A stretch of DNA of 64,000 bases from Folioceros fuciformis (GCA_049999805.1 JBNGIO010006185.1:96170-160169); one strand, 5' to 3'; positions 1-11,962 are shown, numbered from the stretch's first letter. Notes: generated by a model not told the origin, from the letters alone. Numbers and translations: made by a program.

Positions 1-437
1 AATAGATGAAATTGAGGTAGCCGTCCTCACCAGCACTCATGACTTTCTTCATGTTTCCGATCCCGCAGTAATTTGTTGGCCATCTACTGTGTCACAGCGG
101 ATCTTAGCAGTGAAGGCACTAGACCGAAATTGGAAGGATCATCTGGTGAACATGGCAAGACTCCGGGCTGCGGTAAGCATGAATATCAGCAACACTACAT
201 TGACGATATTTTCTGGTGCGGTCTTCTGAAGGACTTACGTGCTCCTGATCTGCTGTTTCTCCGCAGGCAAACGTGCGGAGCTTTGGTCATATGAACCCAC
301 TGGAGGAGTATAAAATCGATGGATGTCGCTTCTTCATTGCTATGTTAAGTGCAGCACGCCGTCTAACTATAGAGTCTTTGCTTCGTCCGTGGGTATCAGC
401 CGACGATGAACGCTTACTGGACTTGGATTATGCATAA
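1..437 (+). CDS. SECA2: Protein translocase subunit SecA2-like, 3' end only (5' truncated by window edge)
   Basis: This is the C-terminal end of a SecA ATPase, the motor that pushes proteins through the plastid Sec translocon. Two exons are visible: 1-172, open in the frame starting at base 2, and 267-437, ending in TAA. A GT-AG intron of 94 bp separates them. The translation contains WKDHLVNMARLRAA followed by NVRSFGHMNPLEEYKIDGC and FFIAMLSAARR. These are the helical-scaffold and C-terminal signatures of SecA; the serine-rich NVRSFGH form is what I recall of plant SECA2 rather than SECA1. The protein ends with an acidic tail. The motor, preprotein cross-linking and wing domains lie outside the window. 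Family membership is very likely; the SECA2 versus SECA1 assignment rests on recalled similarity. Confidence 0.85.
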
Positions 438-690
438 AGCAAAATCAGAGTGAAAGCTACGTGAGCAATGAATCTTGGTTGAGTTTCAATCACCAAAACT
501 TTTTTGGACGTATTTTAATGTGATCAGCTGTAGTAAGTGCACTGCAGCAGAAGGAACATTGACTTTCGGATAGTGACGTAGCTCCCGAGTTCCCAACCCA
601 TCCACGCTGAAAATTGTCAAGCGCTTGCTTTGACACAGCGTGCAGGATCAAGGAATCCAACTTTACTGTTGACTAAGCCCTTGCTGCGTA
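435..690 (+). repeat. 3' flank of SECA2-like gene, diverged copy at 2044-2275
   Basis: The stretch just after the stop codon resembles 2044-2275. Shared landmarks in the same order are a GATGAATCTTGGT segment, a TTTTAA-GTGATCAGCTGT segment, a GAGAACATGGACT-like segment and a GCTGAAA-TTGT segment before a CTTTGA tract. Identity is patchy, so the duplication is old. It probably represents a duplicated 3' UTR and downstream flank. Confidence 0.55.
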
Positions 691-769
691 GCTGATACAG
701 TCAAAGAGCGTTGAAGGCTAGGCATGCAGAGCTAAAGGCTAAGGATGCAGGGCAGAAGGAAGGCTGAGG

Positions 770-1146
770 ATGCAGAACAGAGGGCACCTACTACGGGTTG
801 TAAGCTGCAGGACCAGTATATTTGATACAGGCCTGCAGTTGAGAAAGCTACAGATTGTAAGCTGCTGGACCAGGAAATGTTATACAGGGCTGCAGTTGAT
901 AAAGCCAAAATGGTGCATAGTGGATCGCTTGATCATGCTTGAACTAACATGTAAGCGATCTTATGATTATGCTTGAACAAATGTGTAAGCTGCACATGCA
1001 GTATTGCCTCACCTGAATTGTGTGGTTTTGTCTTTGGTTGGCTTACACACTAGTTCAAGCATAGTCCTGCGGTCCACTGAATCATCAGCTTTCATGAACT
1101 GCAGACCTGTATCGAATTTTCTGATCCTGCAGCTTACAGCATGTAT
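770..1146. repeat. Imperfect foldback (inverted repeat) with internal direct repeat
   Basis: The segment 797-840 (TTGTAAGCTGCAGGACCAG then GATACAGGCCTGCAG) is repeated directly near 856-900 and occurs inverted at 1098-1138. A second inverted pair is 969-990 against 1041-1062, which match at 20 of 22 positions. Together these make a foldback about 370 bp long with a short spacer. No coding capacity is evident. It could be a foldback or MITE-like element, or a local inverted duplication. Confidence 0.6.
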
Positions 1147-1385
1147 CTGCAGTCTCCTGCTCTGCCTCCTCAATCTCCTGCTCCGCCTCCTCAGTGTTGA
1201 GCCCTGCCTTCCCAGTCTTCTGCCCTGCCTCCTTCATGAAGTGTTCTGCCCTGCGTTCTTCATAAAGTCTTCTGCCCTGCCTTCTTCATGAAGTCTTCTG
1301 CTCTGCCTCCTCATTCTTCTGCCCTGCCTCCCCAGTCTTCTGTCTTGCCTTCCCAGTCTTCTGCTCTGTCTCCTCAATCAGTTTG
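1130..1385. repeat. Pyrimidine-rich low-complexity tract (CTTCTGCCCTGCCTCC-like units)
   Basis: Irregular repeats of about 20-30 bp built from TCTTCTGCCCTGCCT and TTCATGAAGTCTTCTGC. There is no fixed period and no gene is supported here. Confidence 0.7.
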
Positions 1386-4202
1386 GGTTGTGTTTTTTCA
1401 AATCCCAACTATGTCACATTTCATCACTACAACTTCCTAACCGCAATATACAGGGGTTTATCACCCTTCAATTTCAGTGCTATCTTTCCTTTCTAAACAC
1501 TACAATGCGATGTTAGAATGCCTCATCCTTCACAAGTGAATTTATTAGGGCATGACTAGGCCAGTGCGCTTTGTTTTGCTAGCCCGCAATTAGAATGCAC
1601 TCACAAGATTTTTTTGGCCTGCTTTGGTGCGTAACTGCTGTGAGGAAAGGGGATTTGAGAACACATAATATGATTATACCACAAAAGAAACCAAGCACCC
1701 CAAGGAGGCAATGACCTGTGCAGGTTGAATGAGAACATGGAGGATGAACATGATTTTATTTAATTATATAATATAACTACTCAAGTCCTAAAATGCTGGG
1801 AAATTGGCTTTGGCCTTCTGGGTTAACATTAGCCAATCCCTTAGTTGGCATTGTTCACTGATGAGACTAAAATGGTATAAGATTGTCTTGTACCTATGTG
1901 CTGAGGTTTTCCTTTTTGGACTGTAAACAACACGCAGCTTGGCCTTATTGAATCACATGGCGTGAATCATGGCCTAAATATCACTTGCTACTTAAGCCTG
2001 TTGAACTTAAGGTGCAGTGTTTTTAAAGGGTGGATTTAGAGTGTGAGTAAAGCAAAACCAGCGCGAGCTCTCCGGGCAGACGGAGCGATGAATCTTGGTG
2101 TAAGGTTTAGGATTTTGATTCAGAAAGTGTGTTAGGAAGTGTTTTAACGTGATCAGCTGTGGTCAGTGCTCGGCAGGAGAGAGAACATGGACTGTCGGAG
2201 AGTGACCACTAAGAATGACGATGGCTTCAGGGTTCCCTAGCCAGCTAGGCTGAAAGTTGTGAAACTCTTTACTCTAGCTTTGAGACTTGCTGAACGTTTT
2301 GACCAGTCGTCTGCAAGTCCTCTCCGCCATTTCCGTCGTGTGCGCCCTGAATCTGGCGTGGTCTCTGGCGCGGAGTCCCTTGGTAGATGAGGTAGAGAGT
2401 CCTGGCAAGGCAGTGATTCGAGTGTAAGGTAGCCGAGTGGCCCGAAGGAAAGTCCTTCAACAAGCGATGTCCTTACCATGCAAAAGCTGCTGCGTTGGAA
2501 ACCAGGACTCGGAACTGCAGAGGAATGACCAGGTTGTTGAAGAAAGACACTACAGGCCAGAACTGCAGGAAGAACAAGGATTGAGGGTCACACGCAGATG
2601 CATTGTTCGACCAAAGAAAAAAGGGGCTTAGAAGATGTCATCTAGGTACAAAGCGATATCAAGGTTGGCAAAGCCCGACTGAACTGAAATTTGTGACAGA
2701 GTCATACCGTCCAAGATCTCAATTGCACAGAAAGAAACCGTTCTCTCACTAGCTTGTACACCTCGCTAAATGTCAGGTCTGCAAGCCATGCTATAGATGA
2801 GATGGCAGGCGCAGTGAACCAATGTGGTTTTAACACGAGAAAGTACATCTTGCTTAGGCACACCTTCAAGAACCAGGCCAGAAAATGTCATGTAAAGGAA
2901 ATTGTTCCACGGCCCCGAGGTTAACTGGTCCAGAACCACCTACACAGGAACAGGCAATGGGAAATGCTTTAGGAGCAAATTTGTTTCACCAGAAGATAAC
3001 CAAACAAAATAACTCCCGTAACAAACAAGGAAACACCTTCCGGATAACAGTCCAGAGGTCACTCCGTCCTTTAAACAGTCGATCCATGGCCTTGTGGTAG
3101 GTATGCATGTAAGGGCCTAGGTACAGAAGCCCGTAAGCCTGCACAGCATGTAGAGCATTGCAATTATGCTCCCGGGTTCCACACACACAGCAAGAACCAC
3201 GAGATGTCAAATAATTAATGGAAGGAACACATACAACACCAACAGCAGGTGAAATCAAAACACTCACAGTCATCAGGCTTAAGCGTTTCCTGTTCAAACG
3301 TGTTTTGCGTTGAATCTTCTGTGCTGTGAACTCACTGGAAAGAGACACGAGCCCTGTCGTAACGGCCTGCAATGTGTCAGGACGAGAAACCTTTCAGAAC
3401 ACTCTTCCGAATCAGCAAAGAACCTTTGCCGCAGCTCATCTCACTGTCTGGCAGCTCGGGCGGAGCTACTGCTGCATGCGCAAGCGATTGCAGCAAAGGA
3501 TCGGGCAACTCGCAATTCACAAACCACACCTCAACCATTTTGCTCCCTGCAAACTTCTCGGAAGTCAAATTGGAACGGCAGAACTGCAATTCGAGCCTCC
3601 AGCAAAACTCGAGAGCAAACTCTCGCGAGCTTGCAGACCAAACATAACCTCCATCCCAGCATCAGAGTGTGAGTGCGCTTCTGGCTCACCATGGTCGGCA
3701 GCGGCTTTTGCCGCAGCAAATGCAAGTAGCGTCTCCACGCGAAGATCAAAATGTCCCCCGTCATGGTGCGTTCGCGAGCAACACAAGCTTCTGACTCTTA
3801 GAGCGCGCTGAGAAAGTCACACATTGTGGACACACGGCGAGGAAGTGGCGTGGAATGCAGCCTGCAGGTGTCAGAGCTGGTAATGTAGCACCAGAATCAC
3901 GTCCCAAACCCACTCAAAATTAGCCACCAGGTGACAGAAAAACGATTCCTTCATCGAGTCCGTCTGGACTGCCGTGAGGATAGAAAATGAGAGTATATGC
4001 ACCCCATTATTCTTCTATTTTCATTATAGTTTTCTTATTTGCCATGAGTGGAGTTTTGAAAGATTCCTCTGCAAATCAGATATTCATATGCGAGCATGGC
4101 ATAGTAATAGAGTTAAGGTGCAGGATGGCGATTTGCCTATAGAATGTTATATGAAAGTGGAAAATGCTTCTGCTTTGTTGAAAAATAAGTGGCATATTCG
4201 TC
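1386..4202. other. No supportable gene; contains the diverged SECA2 3'-flank copy
   Basis: I see no recognisable protein, splice-consistent exon chain or RNA gene. The only internal structure found is the diverged duplicate of the SECA2 3' flank at 2044-2275. Overlapping ORFs around 3310-3811 lie on both strands in several frames, which looks like chance openness in a CG-richer patch. Confidence 0.5.
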
Positions 4203-5287
4203 TTAATTTTTGTATACATGTTGGAGAGTTAGCATGTGTTTCATTTGGTTTTCTATTTGCAATTCATCTTGGCGGAGCTCATGCTGCAACATCAGTTGTT
4301 GCATGTGTCGCTGGTTTGCCATTTTAGCTCCTTCAATCTTTGGTAAAAAATCAGCGAAAGATAATAAGCTTGCTGCAATTTCCTTTCTCACTCTTGAAAT
4401 AGAAGAACTTCTACAGTTGATCTTTTTGCCTTACACAGGATCACTCATATTGTCCTATTGTGCAGTGCCTGGCTTACTTGGGGATTCTGCACAATGCTCC
4501 TCTATTGTCTCTTGAGCTTTGGCTTACTTGGGAATTTTGCACAATGCTCCTCTATTGTCTCTTGAGCTTTGGCTTACTTGGGGATTCTGCACAATGCTCT
4601 TCTACTGTCTCTTGAGCTTTGGCTTACTTGGGGATTCTGCACAATGCTCCTCTACTATCTCTTGAGCTTTGGCTTACTTGGGGATTCTACACAATGCTGC
4701 TCTATTGTCTCTTGAGCTTTGGAAGTGACATGATGGGGTGCATGCGGTGAATCACCTAGAGAAGCTTGCTCCAAATCAAATAAGTAAGTTCTACTCTTTG
4801 CAACATCTAAAGGTGAGTTGACAGAGTTGGCAGTACCTTGTGACATCTTTGACTTGCCAAGATCCAAGGCACATGGAATCCCTTGGAATTTGGGGTTTTC
4901 ATCACAAAGGTTTGCCATCACATGGAAGTGAGGCCACGAGGAATTTATGCTTCCTATTGCTGTTTTTTGCTCCTTCTCCTTTCAATACCGCTTCTTGAGA
5001 TTTTCCATTTTCATCTTGCACTTTTTCGCAGTCACACCAAGAAGGCCACAGTTGTAACTATCTTCAACAGCCACCTTATTCCAATGTCTTATAGTGAGAT
5101 TACCTTGCTTGAGGTGTACTAAGTCCATCTCATGATAGGCTTCTATCAGAATAGTTGTTGCCTCTTCACTCCACATGAGGTTGCTATCATGCTTTGATTT
5201 GGTTGTAGAATGTTGCTCTTCTATGATTGCAAGGAGATTATCGTCTCTGTCTTCAATCTCCATCCTCCACAATGGTGAGATGTTCAT
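4203..5287 (-). pseudogene. Decayed trihelix/MYB-like DNA-binding protein gene
   Basis: On the minus strand, 5287-4982 encodes a trihelix (Myb/SANT-like) DNA-binding region: WSEEATTILIEAYHEMDL, then HWNKVAVEDSYNCG and AKKCKMKMENLKKRY. That is the three-helix pattern seen in plant ASIL/ENAP-type trihelix factors. The frame is broken by TGA at 4982-4984, exactly where family members continue with a basic helix, and then reads on through 4655-4921. A 50-bp unit repeated five times (4471-4720) follows and shifts the frame. A Gln/Met-rich coiled-coil-like segment (4203-4391, with MQQLMLQHELRQDELQIEN) matches the usual C-terminal helix of the family. Several stops make a functional product unlikely. 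Unrecognised introns could rescue part of it, but not the stop inside the DNA-binding region. Confidence 0.6.
4471..4720. repeat. Minisatellite, 5 x 50 bp
   Basis: Five consecutive 50-bp copies start at 4471, 4521, 4571, 4621 and 4671, each beginning GGCTTACTTGGGGATTCTGC or a variant differing by a few bases. The unit length is not a multiple of three, so the array rotates the reading frame of the trihelix-like pseudogene it lies in. Confidence 0.95.
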
Positions 5288-5305
5288 GTTCTATCTTGTA
5301 AAGTC

Positions 5306-5404
5306 TTGGAGCCTCATCCTTGACTGACCGATCAAGTGTTGGAGCCTCATCCTTGACTGATCGATCAAGTGTTGGAGCCTCATCCTTGACTGACCGATCA
5401 AGTG
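5306..5404. repeat. Tandem repeat, 3 x 33 bp
   Basis: Three copies start at 5306, 5339 and 5372, each beginning TTGGAGCCTCATCCTTGACT; the middle copy has one C-to-T change. It lies just upstream of the trihelix-like pseudogene, which reads on the minus strand. Confidence 0.95.
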
Positions 5405-6632
5405 TTGATTGGCGAGGAGGCGGAGTATGTGGCTAAGGCTAGAGTAAGCTAGAGGAGGCAGAGTATGTGGCGAAGGCTAGAGTACTTGTGGTGGAAGCTA
5501 GAAGTTTTGATGTGAAGGCTAGAAGAATCTTCATCCTCTACGCTGGAGATAGACGCATGCGAGATTGGTGACCTAGGTTGTATGATAATTAATTATAATT
5601 ATACCATCACAGATATACAATGAAAACATAACAAAATAGAATACTGTAAACTCACCGTGTGCGCAGTTTGCTACTTTGATTGGAAAGACAGTTTTTAGAG
5701 CTTTTCCCTTCTTTCTAAGAAATGGCGCAGTATTGCCATTGTGAAAGGCCCTTGAGCCAGTTGCCACATGCCAGCGGAAAAGTGACACATGCCGGCGGAA
5801 AAGTGACACAATCCGGAAAACAGACACCGAGGAAAGCCTTGCGCCTTGCGGAAACATAAACATCCCATGACAGAACATCGCGGGGATGTCTGAGATCTCA
5901 ACCCAAGCCCAGTACGTGCTGCAGGGCTGGACGCAAAGAAGGATGCTCTAGAGCAGAAGAAAGCAACCTAAAGAAAGAGGACCCGGGACAGCAAAAGGTC
6001 TCCGGTTGGATGGAGTACATGAGCTAACGTTCTTACCAGCACCCCCACCAGGTCAGATGTAGAAGTCCGCGCACTGGACTTGAGGGCAGGTAATATGGCT
6101 TTCTTACAGGTGCATCAAGGCGGAAGCTCGGGTTCGATTATACCACGTCTGGCGTTAGCTATACAAAATGCTATAGCCTTGCCTGTGACTCAAAACCTTG
6201 TCCTGCTGCGTCTTGGTCTGCGAGTCCAGTACCCTGGACAACAATGGTGATGGATGGATGTAATTACACCCTAGATGGTACATTCTTAGTATACACGCTT
6301 ATCCATGTTACCATCACTTATTTGCTGCGAGGATCAGAAGATCTTCCAAGGAGCCTTCCAAGTTTCTTTCCCAGGCCTTCTTCTTGCTGACTATCACTTG
6401 CCCCTTTTTCCCTTCTATCACAACGACAATCCTTTGTCAGAGCGTGATCAACTCAGTTGGTAAACTAGCCGAACATCCAAGACCACTCGATACAAACAGA
6501 TCGTACGACGGCGACGTGAACCGGTCCCAAACATTGAAGTCAACGAACAGAATTGAGCTTAGACCTAAGTTGACGGCTTTGACCTAATCAGTATAACTCG
6601 AACCACCATCATACCCTAGAGCCAACCTTAAC
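5405..6632. other. No gene recognised; intergenic to the 3' side of the PP2C gene
   Basis: A 21-bp unit (ATGCCAGCGGAAAAGTGACAC-like) occurs twice near 5768-5809. No coding region or RNA is supported. The part next to 6633 should include the PP2C 3' UTR. Confidence 0.5.
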
Positions 6633-7919
6633 TCACCGCAAACGGACCACAATGCATGAAATATCGTCTTTGCTTTTCCGTGCTATAGCTACGTCTGTCA
6701 GACGCTTTGCTGCAGCTTCTGGATCCTTCATGTTTGCCACTAGGTCTACAGCTTCTTGGTTTTCCATCACCTGCACACCAAAACACAAGTCTAGGTGAGT
6801 GTTGGAATCAATCGTCAATTCCCACTGAAGCCATTCCGCAGAAGAGTGCAGGAGCGTGAACTTACCTTCCAAAGCCCATCGCTTGCAAGTATCAAACAAT
6901 CAGATGGACCCACAATCGTGTCGTTAATATCAGGTTTAGCACTTAAATGAACCTTCAAGCTCTTGTCACCGAACGCACGAGCTACTGCTAGCTGTCCATC
7001 GACCCTTGGAACATCGCCTGAGCCAGCAAGGATGGCAGATCAGATTCTACTACTCGTAAAAATAATTTTCGCAAGGTACACGCAACAGATCATCTTCCAG
7101 GAAGGACCGATTCTAGACCCAATACCCCTCGAGCACATCACGTGCGACTCATCTAGAAAAATGGTGACAGCCTGCAACGTACCAGGCATGTTGGAGACGA
7201 ACCCTCCCTTGTTTTCAATGTCTCCTTTCTCCTTTGGAGCACTGGGTTCATGATCCACAGAGAGTTGCTCTGCTATTCCAGCCCTACTGAGCACAGCTCG
7301 GGAATCACCAACATTTGCAATCAAAAGTCGTGCACCATTAATCAAAATAGCCGTAACAGCCGTTGAACCACCGGGCCCGAGGGAAGGTGCCTTTTCCAAA
7401 ATTGTCCCATCGGTTCTAAGGTAAGCTTCTTGCATAGCACTCAAAGGATGTATCCAGAACTCTCTCTGTTGGATCCCAGCAACATGGCACCCATCAGCCC
7501 AGGAACATACAGATGGCAGATACACAACTGCCATGCCTCAGAGTGCGCATCCAGAGATACCATGACCCCCACATGCCAAGGATGCAACTTCACAGCCCCC
7601 CAACCTGCATTTTCATCCCATTAACTCGACACTGGAAATCGAATCAAAAGATGCCCAATCCTACCTCCTTAAGTATGTTGTCAAACAGATGAATCTTCAA
7701 GTACTCTGCTACATTTTGACCCAAATGGCCGTCATAAATGGCAAATAACCCAAGCTCCTTGTCCTTCACCCTTCTGTACTCGGCGACGTGATAATCTTCC
7801 ATTGGATGTTTTGACTTGCCCTTCACTAGAGAGAACCCATGCATGACTCGTTGATTTTGGCTGTACCCCTTCCCAGCATTTGAAGTTTGGGGACGGGCAG
7901 ACTGGGAATGCAAGGCCAT
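6633..7919 (-). CDS. Protein phosphatase 2C (PPM family, PP2C10/PAPP2C-like)
   Basis: A metal-dependent Ser/Thr phosphatase. Minus-strand exons are 7919-7665, 7465-7183, 7017-6866 and 6770-6633. They sum to 828 bp, giving 275 residues, close to the short plant PP2C10/39/PAPP2C group. Motifs in order are [22 protein letters not shown] (metal-binding Asp and Gly), [53 protein letters not shown] and [10 protein letters not shown]. All core catalytic aspartates are present. The ATG at 7919 directly follows a good acceptor (TTGCAG), so a 5' UTR intron is likely. No targeting peptide is seen, which suggests a cytosolic or nuclear enzyme. The family is certain; the exact orthologue is inferred from recalled similarity. 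Confidence 0.93.
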
Positions 7920-10261
7920 CTGCAATCATCATCGAGAACAATCGTCCCAATTTAGAGACAAAAACAGAGGAATATGCCGACTGCCACACACTCAGGGGTA
8001 CAGCACGAGTTACCCCTTCCTCCTGAACCCTCGACCTACACTGCAACCTGCCAAGTTACCGTCCTACACTGAACTCTACATGAGAGCATTCCCAACTCTT
8101 CAGAACCAGCACGGGCAACGCGTACGATACAGGCAGCAAAGCCACAATCCAAAATTGGACAACCCAGAGACCGCACCAACCTTGCAACTGGCCATCCCTC
8201 TGCAGAACAGAATCCCCATGGTCACTAGACCCAGCTGCCTCCCGCAGAGGAATCACCAAGCGCACACGACTAGACCAGTTCTGCGCACCGGACTGACCGG
8301 AAAGGCCGTCCTCTACTCCGCATCTCCATACTAAGTAACCACGAAACGCCAAAACGCAAAAGCCATTCAGTAAAGCGCATATACAAACTCAACAACTACC
8401 GGCCAGCGCCAACTCCGAAGCCACTGCAGACCGGTGAACAGCCAGCTACAGTCCACGGTCCCCACGACTCAAACCCGCTCCCCGTCCGCCATGCCACCAG
8501 CTCGTGCGGCCACCAGCCGCACCAATTGCCCCTATCTCCATAGACAATTACAGCATCCTACCATCCCCGCGCCATGCCCCCCACACCAAACCGTCCACAA
8601 AAAGCTTAAACCCTGCTCACACGGTCCCTTCCTAGAACGCCTCACCCCGGGAACCTCAGATTTCCACCACGCACATCAACGCAAGCCAAAATCAACACTT
8701 GCAACGCCAGACCAAGCGGGCAAGGGGCATTAGCATTACAATGAACTATCCGCCGGCCGCTTCTCCTTCCTCCGTCCTCCTCCTCCAAGCCCTAGCTCTG
8801 CTGCCAGCCGCGTCCAAGCACGGATCGGGAAGCTGGAGCAGAGCCCTTGCACCGCCGCGTCCTAGGATTCGCCAATTCCTTCCAGCCTCGGCAATTGCAG
8901 CACTCGTCCTCAGGCGCACCTCCGGCTTGCGATTGCTTGCGGAAAACGCAGGGGGGGAGCTTCCCGCACCGGATTGGCGTGTATCACAGCGATCCGGAGG
9001 TCGGAGGCCTGGCGGTGGCGAGCTAAGAAGTCTCCCCTGGTCGTCTGGCACACGGAATGCCGTGGTCGGGGAAGGAAGCTCACCAAAAGGAGGCTGCGCC
9101 CGATCAAGCCGCGCCGATGCGACGCGGCTCCCACCTTCCAATCCCCGTCCCCGTATAGGCCTGTGACGATGCTGGCCACCGTTTCGTACGCCCGTTTCGT
9201 ACGTCACACAATCACGCCGTGCCACCTGTGACTTGTGTGAGACATTCTCTCACAGTCCTGGGAGTTTGACTTTGGAAAGTACAAGGAACGGGAAGAAATT
9301 TCAAACCCACGGGATTCGGATGTTCGAACCGCAGTGCAGTTCCGCGAGAGTTCACCTAACCGCAATCGACGGTTCTGGGTGACGCCGTCAAATCCTCACT
9401 TCCCGTCCATTTTGTATCCTGTGGCAGCGGATAAGAGGGCAGGACATGTTTCCGCCAGGATCTGTTCCGGAGTGAACAACAGGGCCAACACCGGTCTAGA
9501 CGGCGCCTGTTTTCCAGTCCACCCGCAGCAGCAGTGCTGTGCGGATTCATTCATGTCTGCCAAGCCTCCTCGTCCACGGATGGCAAATAATAGATAGTTC
9601 TACTACAGCCGAGCCAACAATAAACTATGCCGGTGGGTGCTATCTTTTCCATCCTTCGTTGGAGCACAAAGTGCAAGGGTGAAAGCTCAACCTTCTTCAA
9701 AATGATCCACTGCCAATCTGGCTTTCTGAAGGCCTTATCTTCTATTTGCTTATTCATAAATAAACTTCTAGTTTGGCTTAGGTACTACTTAGTTTTCTAG
9801 GGGGTGATATTTTTTTCATCCTTAGTAAACATAAATAAAGTTAACAAGAACTGGATTAATTTATACATGCTTGAACCGGGACGTGGGTCCGATTTTTAAA
9901 TCCGTTTTGCTATTTCTCACTGCGTGGACTGAGCGAGTTCATGGAGTTCCATTACTTTTTAAGAAGTTGGAATGGTTGAATCCTGACCGTTGAATCCTAC
10001 CGAAAGGATCTTGCTGTTCGTAAGTGCGTGGACTGGACTGGTTCGAGGTACATACATCGGGTGGAGTGTGGAATGCTGGGCGTCGGGCGTCCTCCAGGTA
10101 TGTCCTCGCCTTTAAATCCTAGAACCCGTCCATTGTGCAGGACTCATCGAGGCGAACATTGAATTGCGAGATCTCGCAGATGCTCGACGAGAAAGATGGG
10201 CCGGTAATCCACGCGTGACTTTCCAGAGCCAGGAGTCTCCATTCACCGAAGTTCTGCAGCG
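7920..10261. other. PP2C upstream region and intergenic DNA
   Basis: The acceptor at the PP2C start codon implies that the 5' UTR begins further upstream. A CT-rich patch near 8750-8850 (GA-rich on the gene strand, including CTAGGGCTTGGAGGAGG) looks like a plant 5' UTR. Two long overlapping ORFs on opposite strands at 8699-9225 have no recognisable domain and look like GC-driven openness. No gene is supported in 9230-10261. Confidence 0.4.
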
Positions 10262-10894
10262 ATGCCGCCCACTCCTTGGATTAGGCGGACAGCTAACCCG
10301 TATCCTTTCAAACGGAGAAGGATTGCCAGGCCGATCCTAGGTTGGGAGCATTCGGTCGACGGGTCCAGCGATCTTGGGGATCATCACAAGGCAGAGCACC
10401 AAGATGTGTGGAACATGGGGGGAGCGAGTGTAGAGCCTACCAGCATGGATTGGGAGTCGATGGAAAGTTATAACGGAAGCGGAAGGAACTCTTCGTCGTT
10501 GCCCGCACCTAATGATCTTGCAGACGGCTTTGCACTGACTGTGCACATCACGAGTGGCTCGTTGCCGGTGGCTCATGATCGTGCGGGTTATTTGAAGACG
10601 GCTCGCAGTGTCGATGGGGAGATGGGAGGCATTCAAGGAGATGATGCGACGCGCATTGTCAAGATTATGTACCCGGAGAGCTTGTTGGGGAAACGGAGAC
10701 GCCTAGACCTAGACACCCTTGACAAGCATGCCTATGCTGATCATGATCCTACTGGTCCAATGAATACCCAGATGGGGTTCCTGGCTGATGGTGACCGTGG
10801 ATATGTCGGACGTGGTTATTACACTGGTCATGCACTGGTCATTGCACTATCTTTTGAGCCACCACCTGACGCATCTGATGACGTGACGCATTAA
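10262..10894 (+). CDS. Uncharacterised 210-residue protein
   Basis: Single-exon ORF from ATG to TAA, with an in-frame stop (TAA at 10205-10207) upstream, so the ATG is the natural start. The N-terminus is basic and proline-rich with a KRRR cluster at about residues 18-21, a possible nuclear signal. A second basic patch, KRRRLDLD, lies near residue 145. The rest is polar with no membrane segment, signal peptide or recognised domain. It lies on the same strand as the unrecognised ORF at 11963-12895, and the two could be exons or paralogues of one lineage-specific family. I cannot assign a function, and a chance ORF remains possible. Confidence 0.4.
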   Translation: MPPTPWIRRTANPYPFKRRRIARPILGWEHSVDGSSDLGDHHKAEHQDVWNMGGASVEPTSMDWESMESYNGSGRNSSSLPAPNDLADGFALTVHITSGSLPVAHDRAGYLKTARSVDGEMGGIQGDDATRIVKIMYPESLLGKRRRLDLDTLDKHAYADHDPTGPMNTQMGFLADGDRGYVGRGYYTGHALVIALSFEPPPDASDDVTH

Positions 10895-11962
10895 TTTGAA
10901 CTCGTGGGCTTCTCGTACGAACAGGATGCATGTTTGATTGATTGCGTTTGATGATCCACTGGGCTGTTAACGAATCCCACCTCAGACTACTCCATCTTCC
11001 GGCCCAGATGCCGTCCGGAAAAGACTTGCACGCTCTGTTCACCAAACGAATTCTTCGCTCATTACTCGTGACTCTTTCCGATGCAGCACCGTTGTCTACA
11101 TCTGACAGTCTGAGAACGTTCATTATCCCATGGCTGCCTACAGCAGCCTTGCCTTGTTGTTGTTGCCTTGCCCACAGCAGTTGGCATGATTTTGTCACGG
11201 CTTAATGTATGTCTTCTTTGCCTTCTCCGCTTCATTTCCTATCGTAACAAAGTTCTTCATGAACCTTCCGATGCGCGGTCACCAAACGGGAGGACGATGC
11301 TCCCATCTGAAACTCGACCTGATCCTGAGGAACTTTTTTCGCATTCTGGAGGTATCCATGGATACCGGCAGCTTGTATTTCCAGAAGATAGCACTGGGTG
11401 TAAGTCCAGGTCGACCGATCGTATTAGCCGTTTCCCCCAAAGGAAATCATTCGCTCATGCTCGAGCATCCCAGGAGCAAGCCAATCTTCATCACCCGGAA
11501 GCAATGTCCTCTTGTGTAGACTTTGTCAAATTGCTTTGCGGGAATAGGAGACGTAGAATGTGATTTCCACTCTCGTAGGTACTACATCTTTGTCTCGTAA
11601 CGGGGATATCGGGCAGGTAAAATGAGCGTCCTCCTGGCACGTATCGGGCTAGGCCACATGCCTGTCAGAATTTGGAGTGTCCCGGCCGTTGAATCCCATC
11701 AGTCGACAACTGAGATGTCCGGGGACCCCACACAGCACACAGCAGTGGGGATTCTATGCATACTAACAGCCGTGGAGGTGCGTGATTCAAGTCTCGGTGC
11801 AATCTACTTTGCGCAAAAAGGACGTCATACATTATACTTCCTCTTCCTCCAGGCTGTCCCAGAGCCGGTATCGCACAGATCTGCAACTGTGAGCGCAAGC
11901 TTGCAGATAGAGCTGCGGACACTGCTGATAGTGTTGGTGCACTTGAGAATTCATCCAAGAGT
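10895..11962. other. No supportable gene
   Basis: ORFs of 104-131 codons overlap in different frames at 11168-11563, and another lies on each strand near 11622-12014. None shows recognisable similarity. This could be intron or flank of the two neighbouring unrecognised ORFs. Confidence 0.4.

Noticed and set aside
3310-3811. Cluster of overlapping 60-160 codon ORFs on both strands
   Set aside because: No family resemblance, no consistent frame or splice pattern, and openness on both strands at once.
4982-4984. TGA in the trihelix-like ORF read as selenocysteine
   Set aside because: Land plants lack selenoprotein synthesis and the site is normally a basic residue; a nonsense mutation is the simple explanation.
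8699-9225. Long overlapping ORFs of 155 and 159 codons on opposite strands
   Set aside because: Neither has a recognisable domain; their mirror-image openness reflects GC-rich sequence. More likely PP2C upstream region or UTR.
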